This document shows, piece by piece, positions 1-8,457 of a stretch of 64,000 nt of DNA. A program made the translations under genes and the position numbers. How positions within the stretch are numbered: the first letter of the stretch is position 1; each line of letters starts with the position of its first letter. The notes under the pieces are model-generated. The model saw only the letters and a list, made by a program, of their open reading frames with translations, did no database searches and was not told the origin of the DNA. This DNA comes from Dorea sp. D27. GTDB taxonomy: Bacteria > Bacillota > Clostridia > Lachnospirales > Lachnospiraceae. The stretch lies in NCBI RefSeq assembly GCF_001185345.1, contig NZ_KQ236743.1, positions 1,320,359 through 1,384,358 of the forward strand, written 5' to 3'.

Positions 1-751
1 CTATATCTAATAGGCATGGCAGCTGCTCAAATCCGGCACAGCACTCCGCAATCATCATCTGGAGAATCTGAAGGCACCTGTCTTCATACTCTGCATGTGC
101 GGCCGCTTCTTTCAGCGGATTATAGCATCCTTCCCGCCTGTCTTTGTCCAAATCTTCGTATGCGTCCATGATGTATATGAATTTGCCGAGATAGAACCCC
201 ACGGTCCTGAGCCGGTCTTCCCAGTGGTCCTTCCGGTACACGAGAAGCTCCGACATGAGCCTGCCGAAACACCCGGCCGGTATATCAATATCCGTGACGC
301 CTTCCTTCTCACAGGCCGCCAGCTCCTTCAGCGACCGGCAGATTGCCCTGCTCTGCCTCGGATACTTCTTAATAATCTGCCTGACCTTGCGGTGGAGCAT
401 ATAGGTTCCGGCAAATCCGCCAATCTTCTTTTCATCGACCCAGTCATCTTTCATATGAAAATAAGCAAGTACCATATTCATATCTGCGGCATATGCTGTA
501 TATTCATTCACCAGCATATCTTGCTTCTTCACCGGATGCACCTTGCACGAACACGTCATATGCCTTGTTTCTGCCTCGTAAAGCGAGGTCAGCAGCACTA
601 CCGCAAACGTCATATCATATGTGAGCGTCATCTGCCCGAGAAACCCATACCGCTCTTTGAGCGTATGGCAGAGTCCACAGTAATAGGACTTATACTTTCT
701 GAAATCCTTCACCTTCAGCTCAGGCTCATAAATAGTTACATATCCAAACAT
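1..751 (-). CDS. DUF5685 family protein (partial, runs off left edge)
   Basis: The minus strand reads as one open frame from an ATG at 751 to the window edge, about 250 codons with no stop. The start reads MFGYVTIYEPELKVKDFRKY, followed by a CGLC motif near residue 27 and further cysteines, including a CSC motif near residue 69. This matches my memory of DUF5685 proteins of Clostridia, a cysteine- and helix-rich family of unknown function. The C-terminus lies outside the window. A plus-strand open frame over the same bases (95-778) is its shadow. Confidence 0.75.
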   Translation of the reverse strand, partial: MFGYVTIYEPELKVKDFRKYKSYYCGLCHTLKERYGFLGQMTLTYDMTFAVVLLTSLYEAETRHMTCSCKVHPVKKQDMLVNEYTAYAADMNMVLAYFHMKDDWVDEKKIGGFAGTYMLHRKVRQIIKKYPRQSRAICRSLKELAACEKEGVTDIDIPAGCFGRLMSELLVYRKDHWEDRLRTVGFYLGKFIYIMDAYEDLDKDRREGCYNPLKEAAAHAEYEDRCLQILQMMIAECCAGFEQLPCLLDI

Positions 752-773
752 CGTCTTTCTCTTCCTTTAAGCT

Positions 774-810
774 TATAATAGGCTGACAGCAATGCCGTCA
801 GCCTATTATA
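774..810 (-). terminator. Hairpin downstream of ABC permease
   Basis: A perfect 14-bp inverted repeat (774-787 with 797-810) encloses a 9-base loop. It lies 20 bases past the stop of the ABC permease on the minus strand. The T-tract is weak, so it may be a terminator or only an RNA-end stabiliser. Confidence 0.55.
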
Positions 811-829
811 TCACATAATCTGCCCTTTT

Positions 830-1594
830 TTACAACTGTTTCTTATCAAACAGGACAATTCCTGCCAGCACTGCTGCCACCATCAGCGCCGCGGCAACTG
901 CAGCCGCCGGCAGAAACTCCTTTGCCTTCAGCGTCCCGTCTATAAGGGACATGTTCTCCGAGGCCAGCCTGACCGGACTGTATCTGCTGATGCCGTGCAG
1001 CATCGACATCAGCATTCCGGCAAGCACCACCACGCCCGCAAGCAGCAGGCCGCCCGCATAGCTCTTCGACATCGTGCTGCCCAGCAATACCATGCTAAGG
1101 AGCAGAAGGCCGAACAGCCAGGCGAAGAATATGGCAGGGCCAAGTTCCGGCACGGTTGTTTTGTCCCAGAACAGGAAGCTGTAGAAAAATGTAACTGCAA
1201 AGGCAAGATAATAACCTATGCTCCACAGCAAGGCCACACCGGTAAATTTAGACAGCCAGACTGCCTTTCTCTTCAGCCCTTTCGTCAATACCGGCAGGAG
1301 CGTCCCTCTTCCCAGCTCTTGAGATACCACGCCGCTTGACATGATGACCATTACGACAAGGCCGATCTGGGGCACGTTTTTAAAGAACTGCGTCCATGCG
1401 TCCGCAATGACAGGTTCCGGTATGTCCATACGCATCCCCGCAGGCAGAAAACTCTCCACGAGTTGAGGGAGATACTTTGCTGATATCGGATTCATAAACC
1501 CGAGCAGAAGAAATACGAGCAATATGATAAGCAGCTTATAAGAGCGAAAATATTCCATAAATTCCTTTTTCGTAAATGCTATATATCCCTTCAT
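830..1594 (-). CDS. ABC transporter permease (ABC-2 type)
   Basis: Protein of 254 residues with about six hydrophobic segments, typical of the ABC-2 permease family that forms the membrane part of drug or peptide exporters. After a short cytoplasmic start (KEFMEYFRSYKLL), the first membrane segment is near residues 22-42. A glycine-rich stretch VVSQELGRGTLLPVLTKGL near 110-130 is the usual cytoplasmic coupling region. The start overlaps the stop of the upstream ATPase gene by four bases, so the two are translationally coupled and form one transporter. The substrate cannot be read from the sequence. Confidence 0.85.
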   Translation of the reverse strand: MKGYIAFTKKEFMEYFRSYKLLIILLVFLLLGFMNPISAKYLPQLVESFLPAGMRMDIPEPVIADAWTQFFKNVPQIGLVVMVIMSSGVVSQELGRGTLLPVLTKGLKRKAVWLSKFTGVALLWSIGYYLAFAVTFFYSFLFWDKTTVPELGPAIFFAWLFGLLLLSMVLLGSTMSKSYAGGLLLAGVVVLAGMLMSMLHGISRYSPVRLASENMSLIDGTLKAKEFLPAAAVAAALMVAAVLAGIVLFDKKQL

Positions 1595-2502
1595 TTCACT
1601 GCCTCCATAAATAGATTTTCCAGCGACGGTTCCCGAATTTCCAGCTTTTCTACCGCTATCTGCCCGTCGGCCAGCATGTGCAGCAGCCGGTGCTGGACGG
1701 TATAGATATCCTTGGCATGGATGACGAGAGACACTTTGTTCTGCCGGCTTACCTTAACGCCTTCCAGCTTCTTCAGCAGTCCCTGCATGTCATCCGGACG
1801 GCGCAGCTCCACGATCATAGTGTCTATCAAATGCCGCGTCTTAAGCTCTTCCAGGTTTCCGTCCTGTATGATGATGCCGTCGTTAAGAATCGCGACCGAA
1901 TCGCAGATGCGCTCTACGTCTGACAGGATATGGGTGGAAAAGATAACCGTAGTCTTTTCTTTTACCTGTTCCAATATATCCAGTATCTCTTTCCGCCCGA
2001 CAGGATCAAGTGCCGATGTAGGCTCGTCGCATATAAGAAGCCTCGGGCTGTTCAACAGCGCCTGGGCGATGCCAAGCCTTTGCTTCATCCCCCGGGAGAA
2101 TCCTCCTATCCTCTTCTTCCTGCTCTCTTTCAGCCCGGATAGTTCCAACAGTTCGCCACTCTTTTCTTTTATCTGCGAGAGATCCATCCCGGATATCCTG
2201 CCGCACAGCCTCAGATACTCTTCCGGCGTCATAAACCCATAGAATTCGGGAACATCGGGGAGATAGCCCACATAACGGTTTGTCTTCGTCTCCCCATACT
2301 TCACCCTCTCGCCGCACACATACACCTCCCCTGCATCCTGTGCAAGCAGTCCGAGGATGATTCTCATAGTCGTCGTCTTCCCTGCACCGTTCTGCCCGAT
2401 CAGCCCATATACGGAATGCCGGGGGACAGCGAGTTCGACCCCTCTCAGCACTTCATTCTGTCCAAAGCGTTTTTTAACCCCCTGTACTACTAATGTATCC
2501 AT
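1591..2502 (-). CDS. ABC transporter ATP-binding protein
   Basis: A 303-residue ATPase with Walker A (GQNGAGKTTT, near residue 37), signature motif GGFSRGMKQR, Walker B with LLICDEPTSALD, and the switch histidine in STHILS. The C-terminal 90 residues resemble the accessory domain of the NatA/BcrA exporter class. It is coupled to the permease gene by an overlapping stop/start and directly follows the small PLDc_N membrane protein gene. Its role is energising export of an unknown substrate. Confidence 0.9.
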   Translation of the reverse strand: MDTLVVQGVKKRFGQNEVLRGVELAVPRHSVYGLIGQNGAGKTTTMRIILGLLAQDAGEVYVCGERVKYGETKTNRYVGYLPDVPEFYGFMTPEEYLRLCGRISGMDLSQIKEKSGELLELSGLKESRKKRIGGFSRGMKQRLGIAQALLNSPRLLICDEPTSALDPVGRKEILDILEQVKEKTTVIFSTHILSDVERICDSVAILNDGIIIQDGNLEELKTRHLIDTMIVELRRPDDMQGLLKKLEGVKVSRQNKVSLVIHAKDIYTVQHRLLHMLADGQIAVEKLEIREPSLENLFMEAVK

Positions 2503-2703
2503 CTATGAATCCTCCCGTCCGAACACGAAATATGCAACCGGACCGATAATCTGTACAAAGAGCACTACGATGACCCACAGCACCCTGTTTCCGATTTTAT
2601 AACGGGGGTGCCTCAGCACATGCACGAGTGCCGTAACCGCGAGGGCAAGTTCAATGATGATAACCGGCAGCAAGACCGGCAGATATTCTCTTAATGCATC
2701 CAT
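2503..2703 (-). CDS. PLDc_N (PLD nuclease N-terminal) small membrane protein
   Basis: A 66-residue protein starting MDALREYLPVLLPV, with two membrane segments and the motif LWVIVVLFVQIIGPVAYFVFGR. This is the classic PLDc_N domain, also found at the start of cardiolipin synthases and as stand-alone proteins beside ABC exporters. I chose the ATG at 2703 because AGGAGG lies eight bases upstream. The longer open frame would enter the regulator gene. It abuts the ATPase gene with no gap, so it is probably part of the transporter operon. Confidence 0.85.
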   Translation of the reverse strand: MDALREYLPVLLPVIIIELALAVTALVHVLRHPRYKIGNRVLWVIVVLFVQIIGPVAYFVFGREDS

Positions 2704-2716
2704 TCTTATATTCCTC

Positions 2717-3811
2717 CTATAAATTTTCAAGTTTTTCAATACATGTCCGGAACCGGAACTCTTCCTGCATATCCTGGAATACAGGATTCTGTGTAAGTGC
2801 CGCCGCAAATGATTCTTTTACGAGCTTTGAGCCTCTTGGCGTCCCCTTGTCCGCATCCACCTTGCAGAGCCAGTCTCTAATCTCGGTAAAATACGAGTCG
2901 CCGGACGCCAGTCCCCACGGAACGGGCAGCGCAACGATAATGTTCGTAAACTTCTCAACCATTCTAACTGCATTCTCCTTATCTTGGCGCATGGCATACA
3001 GCTCGGCAGCCGCCATATAAAACTGGATGGCCGTGTAAAAATGCAGCTTTTCTATGTTATACAGCTTCATCATCTCTGAGAGGCGTCTTATCGTCTCATC
3101 ACAAAATTCAGCATCTTCCGTGTTCAGCATCATCATATTGACCGAGTCCTGTATCGCAAAGAGCAGATGCTGATATGCGCAGATCTGGAAGATTTCCCTG
3201 GACTTCTTTATGTCACCCATCTGCTGGTATATCGTGCCGGCCATCTCTGCATCCTGTGCCAGCGGCCTTACGTCTTCACCCAGGATGTCAAGTGCTTCCT
3301 GCGGTTTATTGCGCATAATCAATATCGTCACCTCCAGCGAGACCGTATCTTTGATCAGCGTGGCATCCGCGCTGTCCTGTTCTATTCTTCTGCATAGTTC
3401 AGATGCGCGTTCCATCACTTTGTCAGGTTCTCCCAGCAGTACCGCATGATTCAGATAGAGGAGCGCCATCTTGTAGAGAAAGGGAAAGCAGGAGTAGTAT
3501 TTCTTGATCAGCTCTTCACTTCTCTTATAGGTCTCCTCCGGCTCTGAAGGGAATGCCTCCGCCAGCTCCCTGTACAGTTCTGTTATCCTCTTCTTCGTAA
3601 GCTGAGGCTCGTATCCGATCAGCCTGTCGACAGAGATATTGAAAAGAGTCGCCAGTTCCGGCAGCAGGCAGATGTCCGGGTATGTGCTGCCGGTTTCCCA
3701 TTTTGATACGGAAGATTTGGACACGCCCATATATTCTGCCAGCTGCTCCTGTGTAATTCCCGTCTCCCTTCTGAATTTCATTATATTTTTCCCAAGGTTC
3801 ATATTAGCCAT
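2717..3811 (-). CDS. XRE-family transcriptional regulator with TPR-like C-terminus
   Basis: A 364-residue protein. Residues 8-62 form a lambda-repressor-like helix-turn-helix (EQLAEYMGVSKSSVSKWETG). The remaining 300 residues are helical repeat-like sequence such as tetratricopeptide sensors often show. It is the first gene of the run that continues with the PLDc_N protein and the ABC exporter, so it probably controls that transporter. A promoter is visible just upstream at 3838-3865. The ligand or peptide it senses is unknown. Confidence 0.85.
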   Translation of the reverse strand: MANMNLGKNIMKFRRETGITQEQLAEYMGVSKSSVSKWETGSTYPDICLLPELATLFNISVDRLIGYEPQLTKKRITELYRELAEAFPSEPEETYKRSEELIKKYYSCFPFLYKMALLYLNHAVLLGEPDKVMERASELCRRIEQDSADATLIKDTVSLEVTILIMRNKPQEALDILGEDVRPLAQDAEMAGTIYQQMGDIKKSREIFQICAYQHLLFAIQDSVNMMMLNTEDAEFCDETIRRLSEMMKLYNIEKLHFYTAIQFYMAAAELYAMRQDKENAVRMVEKFTNIIVALPVPWGLASGDSYFTEIRDWLCKVDADKGTPRGSKLVKESFAAALTQNPVFQDMQEEFRFRTCIEKLENL

Positions 3812-3837
3812 TCTTTTTCTCCCCTTTCTTACTATTC

Positions 3838-3865
3838 ATTATAGTATGATTATCTGCATATTCAA
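3838..3865 (-). promoter_or_regulatory. Promoter of XRE regulator / ABC operon
   Basis: On the minus strand TTGAAT (3860-3865) and TATAAT (3838-3843) are separated by 16 bases. This is a good sigma-A promoter ending about 27 bases before the regulator start. Confidence 0.65.
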
Positions 3866-3886
3866 CGGAATATGATGCAACAAAAG

Positions 3887-3919
3887 GAAAGAAAGTTTCC
3901 AATTTGGAAACTTTCTTTC
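3887..3919 (-). terminator. Rho-independent terminator after the 83-residue gene
   Basis: A perfect 15-bp stem (3887-3901 with 3905-3919), a 3-base loop and a following CCTTTTG on the minus strand. The right arm touches the stop codon of the small gene. Confidence 0.7.
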
Positions 3920-4169
3920 ATCGGTTCAGATTGCTCCGTATTTGATACCTCGCACTCTCTGCTTGCTCTTTCTTCGTATAGATGTAATATGTGATACTGT
4001 GGTCAAAATGCTCTCCAAAGCTCCCCATCCTGTGTGAATTTGCGCTATAGCCTCCGGAGCTTTTCGTCTTTACCGTGTATGGTATCCCATTCTCTTCCAA
4101 AATCGCCCTGGCTTTCGCATAGCGCCCGGCCTCCATCGTCATAAATACCTCTTCTTTATTCCAGAACAT
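3918..4169 (-). CDS. Small hypothetical protein (83 residues)
   Basis: Protein of 83 residues with no membrane segment. The middle, EAGRYAKARAILEENGIPYTVKT, recalls the short 'putative signal transducing' DUF2007-type proteins in which one helix is followed by strands, but I am not certain of membership. AAGGAGG lies eight bases before the ATG. It follows the SGNH hydrolase gene by 26 bases and ends in a terminator, so the two are probably co-transcribed. Confidence 0.6.
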   Translation of the reverse strand: MFWNKEEVFMTMEAGRYAKARAILEENGIPYTVKTKSSGGYSANSHRMGSFGEHFDHSITYYIYTKKEQAESARYQIRSNLNR

Positions 4170-4195
4170 GTGCCGTTCCTCCTTTCAGCCACTTC

Positions 4196-4915
4196 TTATC
4201 TCTTTGCGGTCTCTGCTTCTGTCCTCTTCAGGGCGCGCCCGACAGCCTCTGCCAGCAACCTGGCAGACCTGGAGTTAAAGTGTACGCCGTCCACGGTCAC
4301 GTCAAGGCTCCTCTTGCGTGAGAGCACATCCTTCCTTCCCGGAAACAGCAGCATGTATAGTCCGTCCGCAATCCTCCCTGCGTTCAGCTTTCCCCAGCTG
4401 CAGGTCTTGTCTTGCCGCACATGTTTTCTCTGCATCTCATAGATATCGATAAATTCCGTTTCATATGTTCTTGCCATACTCCGGATACAGCTGTTATAAG
4501 CCTCAACCTTTCCAAGAGGATAGCCTGCAAGCTGGATATAGGGAAGGCCGACAAGCACGACCTTATATCCGTTACGCTTCATCTGTCTGACAGCTTCCTC
4601 ATAATATCCGGCAAATTCCCCGATATCGCTGCTGAATCTGCGGATGATATTCCTGAGCCTGTACTGCATATGCCAGAAGCGGGACCGGTTCCCCAGATAA
4701 GGAAGCAGTATATCATTCGTCCCAAGGGAGAAGATAACCGTATCCGCTTCTCTGTAGGCCTGTTTCCTCATATACCTGCAAAGCCTCCTTGCACCGCCAC
4801 GCAGAGATTCGCCGTTTAACCCGAGGTTCACAAGCTGCTTCCTCTTATCGGCAAAAGGGATATAGGAATACCCCATGATTCCAAGTGTTATACTGTCACC
4901 TATACATAATATCAT
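4196..4915 (-). CDS. SGNH/GDSL hydrolase
   Basis: A 239-residue serine hydrolase fold. Block I is ILCIGDSITLG at the extreme N-terminus with the catalytic serine. The block II glycine is in NLGLNGESLRGG, block III is SLGTNDILL, and block V is DGVHFN near residue 215 with the catalytic Asp/His. There is no signal peptide, so it acts in the cytoplasm, probably as an esterase or deacetylase of unknown substrate. A Shine-Dalgarno GGAGG lies eight bases before the start. Confidence 0.85.
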   Translation of the reverse strand: MILCIGDSITLGIMGYSYIPFADKRKQLVNLGLNGESLRGGARRLCRYMRKQAYREADTVIFSLGTNDILLPYLGNRSRFWHMQYRLRNIIRRFSSDIGEFAGYYEEAVRQMKRNGYKVVLVGLPYIQLAGYPLGKVEAYNSCIRSMARTYETEFIDIYEMQRKHVRQDKTCSWGKLNAGRIADGLYMLLFPGRKDVLSRKRSLDVTVDGVHFNSRSARLLAEAVGRALKRTEAETAKR

Positions 4916-4930
4916 CCTACGGGCCTCCTT

Positions 4931-5848
4931 CTAGTCGAACCATTTCTTTATCTTGAACAGCCAGATTTCCACCAGTATAATCGCAATGCTGACAATAATC
5001 ACCACCCCATATCCGTAAGGGCTGGAAAGTTCCGGCATACCGACGAAGTTCATGCCATACCAGCCCGCAATCAGTGAAAGCGGAAGGAATATCGTCGTGA
5101 CCACCGTCAGGAATTTCATTATCTTGTTCTGCCTGATATCTATCTGCGACTCATACATCTCCCGCAGCTGGATGGAGTACTCCTGCAGCCGTCTCGTATT
5201 ATCGAACAGCCGGTCCGCCCTCTTAGAATACAGATCGAATATTCTGCAGTCATCTTCTTCAAACATATGGTTCTGATTCTCTTCCAGCGTCTCGCTCACA
5301 TCTGTAAGCTGCTGGTAATAGGACTGCAGTGCGAGCAGTTCTTTCCTTATGGTGAGCATCTTCTTGTCAAAATCATCGATGACGCCTTCCAGCAGCACGC
5401 CCTCCAGCTCTGAGAGCCTCTTCTCATAATTCTGGAGAAAGATTACGTCTTCCTTGACAAGATATTCCATGAGTTCAAAGAAAAAATGCGCCGTGTACGT
5501 CTTTTCCACAGTCAGCGCTTCCGCCATATGCTTTACGAGCTTATCAATTATGCCGGAATCATCCACGAGCACCAGCTTTTCCGCCGTCATGTAGAATCCG
5601 AATGTCGTGTATGTCCCGAGCAGGTCATCTTTGCGTGGAATGACGAAGGCCCCGATAACACAGCCCTTCAGAAGGTCTGCCCTGCAGTAGTGCGTATGAT
5701 AGATATTCAAAAGCATTTTCTTCTGGAACTGCTTCTTGTAGTCTTCTTCATATTGCACAGATGTTATAATCTCAACCAGCGCCTCATCGTCCCCGATATC
5801 ATCGTCTTCTTCTATCGGCTCTATGCCTCCATTCAGCCGGTACCGCAT
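4931..5848 (-). CDS. CorA-like magnesium/divalent cation transporter
   Basis: A 305-residue CorA-family protein. It has a long cytoplasmic alpha/beta and helical N-terminus, then two C-terminal membrane segments (about 245-265 and 278-298). The signature YGMNF at the end of the first segment forms the pore selectivity filter as a pentamer. A TAIL-type short cytoplasmic end (KIKKWFD) follows. It sits 15 bases upstream of the SGNH hydrolase gene, and AGGAGG precedes its ATG. It may carry Mg2+, Co2+ or Zn2+; which one is not decidable here. Confidence 0.88.
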   Translation of the reverse strand: MRYRLNGGIEPIEEDDDIGDDEALVEIITSVQYEEDYKKQFQKKMLLNIYHTHYCRADLLKGCVIGAFVIPRKDDLLGTYTTFGFYMTAEKLVLVDDSGIIDKLVKHMAEALTVEKTYTAHFFFELMEYLVKEDVIFLQNYEKRLSELEGVLLEGVIDDFDKKMLTIRKELLALQSYYQQLTDVSETLEENQNHMFEEDDCRIFDLYSKRADRLFDNTRRLQEYSIQLREMYESQIDIRQNKIMKFLTVVTTIFLPLSLIAGWYGMNFVGMPELSSPYGYGVVIIVSIAIILVEIWLFKIKKWFD

Positions 5849-6008
5849 CCTGCCACCTCCTGTATAAACATGATTCTCTATATATCATACCACAATCCGG
5901 AAAATATAAATATAATAATAAAAACAATGCTTCGTCATGGAATTTACATATTTTACCATTTGTATACAGGCTTTTTTGTTATATGATGAATTTGGAGGTA
6001 TCACTTTT

Positions 6009-6302
6009 ATGAAAGAATACATTGATTTGAAATCATTAGATGAATGCAGGACTCTGTCAGAGGTCAGGACCATAAGCAGGCAGCTGATCGGCATCATAGT
6101 AGAAAGGGCGCAACTGGCAATCGACAGGCTTACCGACATCGATGACTGCGAAGAGGATGACATTGAACATATAATCAGAAGAGAATTCGACGCAGAAGCC
6201 GCGCGGATTGAGCTGGAGACACGTTATACATCTACCGATGTATCTCCCGAAGAGATAGAATCCATGCGGCGGGCAATTGAGAAGCTGATAGAGAGGACAT
6301 AG
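6009..6302 (+). CDS. Small acidic helical protein, unknown function
   Basis: A 97-residue, strongly charged, predicted helical protein (MKEYIDLKSLDECRTL..., ending EKLIERT). I set the start at 6009 because TTTGGAGG lies 10 bases upstream. The longer open frame adds an unlikely hydrophobic leader. It stands alone, divergent from corA. I recognise no family. Confidence 0.6.
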   Translation: MKEYIDLKSLDECRTLSEVRTISRQLIGIIVERAQLAIDRLTDIDDCEEDDIEHIIRREFDAEAARIELETRYTSTDVSPEEIESMRRAIEKLIERT

Positions 6303-6409
6303 ACGAAAGCATCCGGCTGGCCGGTTATATTTAAAAATATATTAAGAAATACCTTCTCTTAAATTCATTTTTATTATTTAAAATGATAGAAACTGAGGAG
6401 GGACATAAT

Positions 6410-6925
6410 ATGAAACAAAAGCAAAGCCGCACTAAACTGACTCTGGTACTCATGATTATATATGTAATCCTTATCACATGGATTATCCTGTTTAAGATGC
6501 AGCTATCCCTGGCAGGATTCGGGCATATGCGCAGCATAAATCTTGTACCATATGGCGGTTCTGTTATCGTAAATGGGAAGGTACAGCTGTCGGAGATATT
6601 CCAGAATATACTCGTCTTCGTACCGGCAGGCATCTATCTTTGTATGCTGAAAGGACGCCTTTCCATACCTAAAAAGATACTGATGATTGCTTCTTACAGC
6701 CTTTTTCTGGAAGTTATGCAGTATGTCCTGGCAGTCGGCGCTACCGATATCACGGACCTTATCGATAATACCCTGGGCGGAACCATCGGTATCGGCATCT
6801 ATGCAGGTGTCCGCAGGCTTCTGCAATCAGAAGAAAAGGCGAATAAGATATTCCATATACTGGCAGCTGTCGGAACAGCATGTCTCTGTATACTCATCTT
6901 TGTGCTCATCGTCTGTAACTTTTAG
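6410..6925 (+). CDS. VanZ family protein
   Basis: A 171-residue membrane protein with about four membrane segments and the VanZ-like pattern: a first helix (LMIIYVILITWIILF), then RSINLVPYG, NILVFVPAGIYLCML, and an E-x-x-Q/D-IxDLIxNTLGG block (EVMQYVLAVGATDITDLIDNT in part). VanZ proteins raise low-level teicoplanin or lipoglycopeptide resistance, but most chromosomal members have unknown roles. The ATG at 6410 has GAGGAGGG upstream. It ends in a hairpin shared with the convergent glutamate-synthase gene. Confidence 0.85.
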   Translation: MKQKQSRTKLTLVLMIIYVILITWIILFKMQLSLAGFGHMRSINLVPYGGSVIVNGKVQLSEIFQNILVFVPAGIYLCMLKGRLSIPKKILMIASYSLFLEVMQYVLAVGATDITDLIDNTLGGTIGIGIYAGVRRLLQSEEKANKIFHILAAVGTACLCILIFVLIVCNF

Positions 6926-6926
6926 A

Positions 6927-6970
6927 GGAGCGATATCCTGTTGGAATCCGGCCCAATAGGATATCGCTCC
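6927..6970. terminator. Bidirectional terminator between vanZ-like and glutamate synthase-like genes
   Basis: An 18-bp stem (6927-6944 with 6953-6970, one G-T pair) with an 8-base loop fills the gap between two convergent genes. It can serve both strands. Confidence 0.65.
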
Positions 6971-6981
6971 TTCGTCTCTGC

Positions 6982-8319
6982 TTATGCATGGGGAATGTCG
7001 GTATAGTCCGCGATATCCCGGCTTGTCGTGCACAGGTCTTCTACGGTCAGGTCATGGATATCCCTGTGTCCGGTTATCCTGGCAAATGTCCGAATCTCTT
7101 CAAACATCGCCATAAAATAATTGCCAACCCGAATGGATGCCGCCTGTGCGTCAAATCTCGCCCTCAGCACTTCATCCTGTGTCGCTATCCCCGCGGGACA
7201 TCTGCCGCTGCCGCAGTCTCTGAACTGCTGGCAGCCCGCTGCAACCATCGCCGCGGATGCGACCGCTACGGCTGTCGCTCCCATAGCTATCGCCTTCACG
7301 GCATCCGATGACACACGAAAGCCTCCTGTCATGACGAGGTCGATGTCGGCCCCGGCCGCATCAAGATACTTCTTAGCCCGGTGCAGCGCATAGACAGCCG
7401 GTACGCTCGTGGCATCCCGGATAACCCTGGGACTGGCGCCAGTGGCACCACCGCGGCCGTCAATCGTAATAAAGTCAGGTTCCGCATATACGCAATATTC
7501 CAGATCCTTCTCAATACGCCCTGCCGCAATCTTGATACCTATCGGGCGCCCTTCCGATGATATGCGAAGCTGTTCCACCAGCTCCTTCAGCTCTTCCTTC
7601 GTCGTGATATCTTCAAATCTGGATGGGCTGATTACGTCCCTGCCAAGCGGCTTGTCCCTCACTTTGGCAATCTCGGGCGTCACTTTATCACCCGGAAGAT
7701 GGCCGCCCATCCCCGGCTTCGTCCCCTGTCCGATCTTAATCTCTATGGCGTCTGCTTCCCTCAGGTTCTTTGGCGTCACACTGTACCTGTTCGGCACATA
7801 CTCGAATATGTATTTATAGGCAGCGTCCTTTTCTTCCGGAAGGATGCCTCCCTCTCCGCTGCACATCGCTGTCCGGGCCGTCGCGCTGCCTTTTGAAAGT
7901 GCAGTCTTAGCCTCTTTGGACAGCGCTCCGAACGACATGTGCGACACGTACACCGGTCCTTCCAGCACCATCGGGCGCTCCGCCTTTTTGCCTATTACAG
8001 TCTTGATACTGACTTCTTCCCCTGCGTCAAGCGGGGGCGGATTCAGCTGCGCACCCAATATCAGGATGTCATCAAATCCCGGGACCGGCATCTGCGTCCC
8101 CATCGCTTCTATGACCGGACGCCCGGAGGCGGCCATCTGCTGAATCGTCTCCATATAACGGTAAGTACATCCCACCATCCTTCCGGCCTCTTCCTCTAAC
8201 TCCCGGAAGGAATCTTTCGGCTGCCTGCAGGCAGGACAGGCCTCTAGCTCCGTCAGCTTCCTCCCCTCTTTCTCTTCATCATATACGAATCCACATACGC
8301 TGCACTTGTATCTTGCCAT
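6982..8319 (-). CDS. Rubredoxin-FMN-binding glutamate synthase family fusion
   Basis: A 445-residue protein. Residues 1-45 are a rubredoxin-like domain with two CxxC knuckles (CSVC at 6-9, CPAC near 28-31). The rest is the FMN-binding synthase domain of glutamate synthase, with GGRGGATGASP-like substrate/FMN motifs and, near the C-terminus, CRDCGSGRCPAGIATQD with the 3Fe-4S-type cysteines (C-x5-C-x4-C pattern as in GltB). There is no glutaminase domain, so it resembles the archaeal-type or stand-alone GltB-like oxidoreductases. I chose the ATG at 8319 (GGAGGA upstream) because the longer frame adds an unrelated leader before the rubredoxin knuckle. Confidence 0.85.
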   Translation of the reverse strand: MARYKCSVCGFVYDEEKEGRKLTELEACPACRQPKDSFRELEEEAGRMVGCTYRYMETIQQMAASGRPVIEAMGTQMPVPGFDDILILGAQLNPPPLDAGEEVSIKTVIGKKAERPMVLEGPVYVSHMSFGALSKEAKTALSKGSATARTAMCSGEGGILPEEKDAAYKYIFEYVPNRYSVTPKNLREADAIEIKIGQGTKPGMGGHLPGDKVTPEIAKVRDKPLGRDVISPSRFEDITTKEELKELVEQLRISSEGRPIGIKIAAGRIEKDLEYCVYAEPDFITIDGRGGATGASPRVIRDATSVPAVYALHRAKKYLDAAGADIDLVMTGGFRVSSDAVKAIAMGATAVAVASAAMVAAGCQQFRDCGSGRCPAGIATQDEVLRARFDAQAASIRVGNYFMAMFEEIRTFARITGHRDIHDLTVEDLCTTSRDIADYTDIPHA

Positions 8320-8457
8320 AGACTTCCTCCTTCTCCGATGCTTTGCGGCTGTACCGCGAACATGACCGCTTCCGTGCATCAGGTGCGTCATTCTATGTCA
8401 AGTATACCACGCTTCTTCCCATTCTTCAAAGCCTCATCTGGCATGCAGCCGTATTGG

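Noticed and set aside
95..778. Long plus-strand open frame (227 codons) at the left edge
   Set aside because: It lies opposite the DUF5685 coding frame, has no family pattern, and shows the low-complexity residue mix of an antisense shadow.
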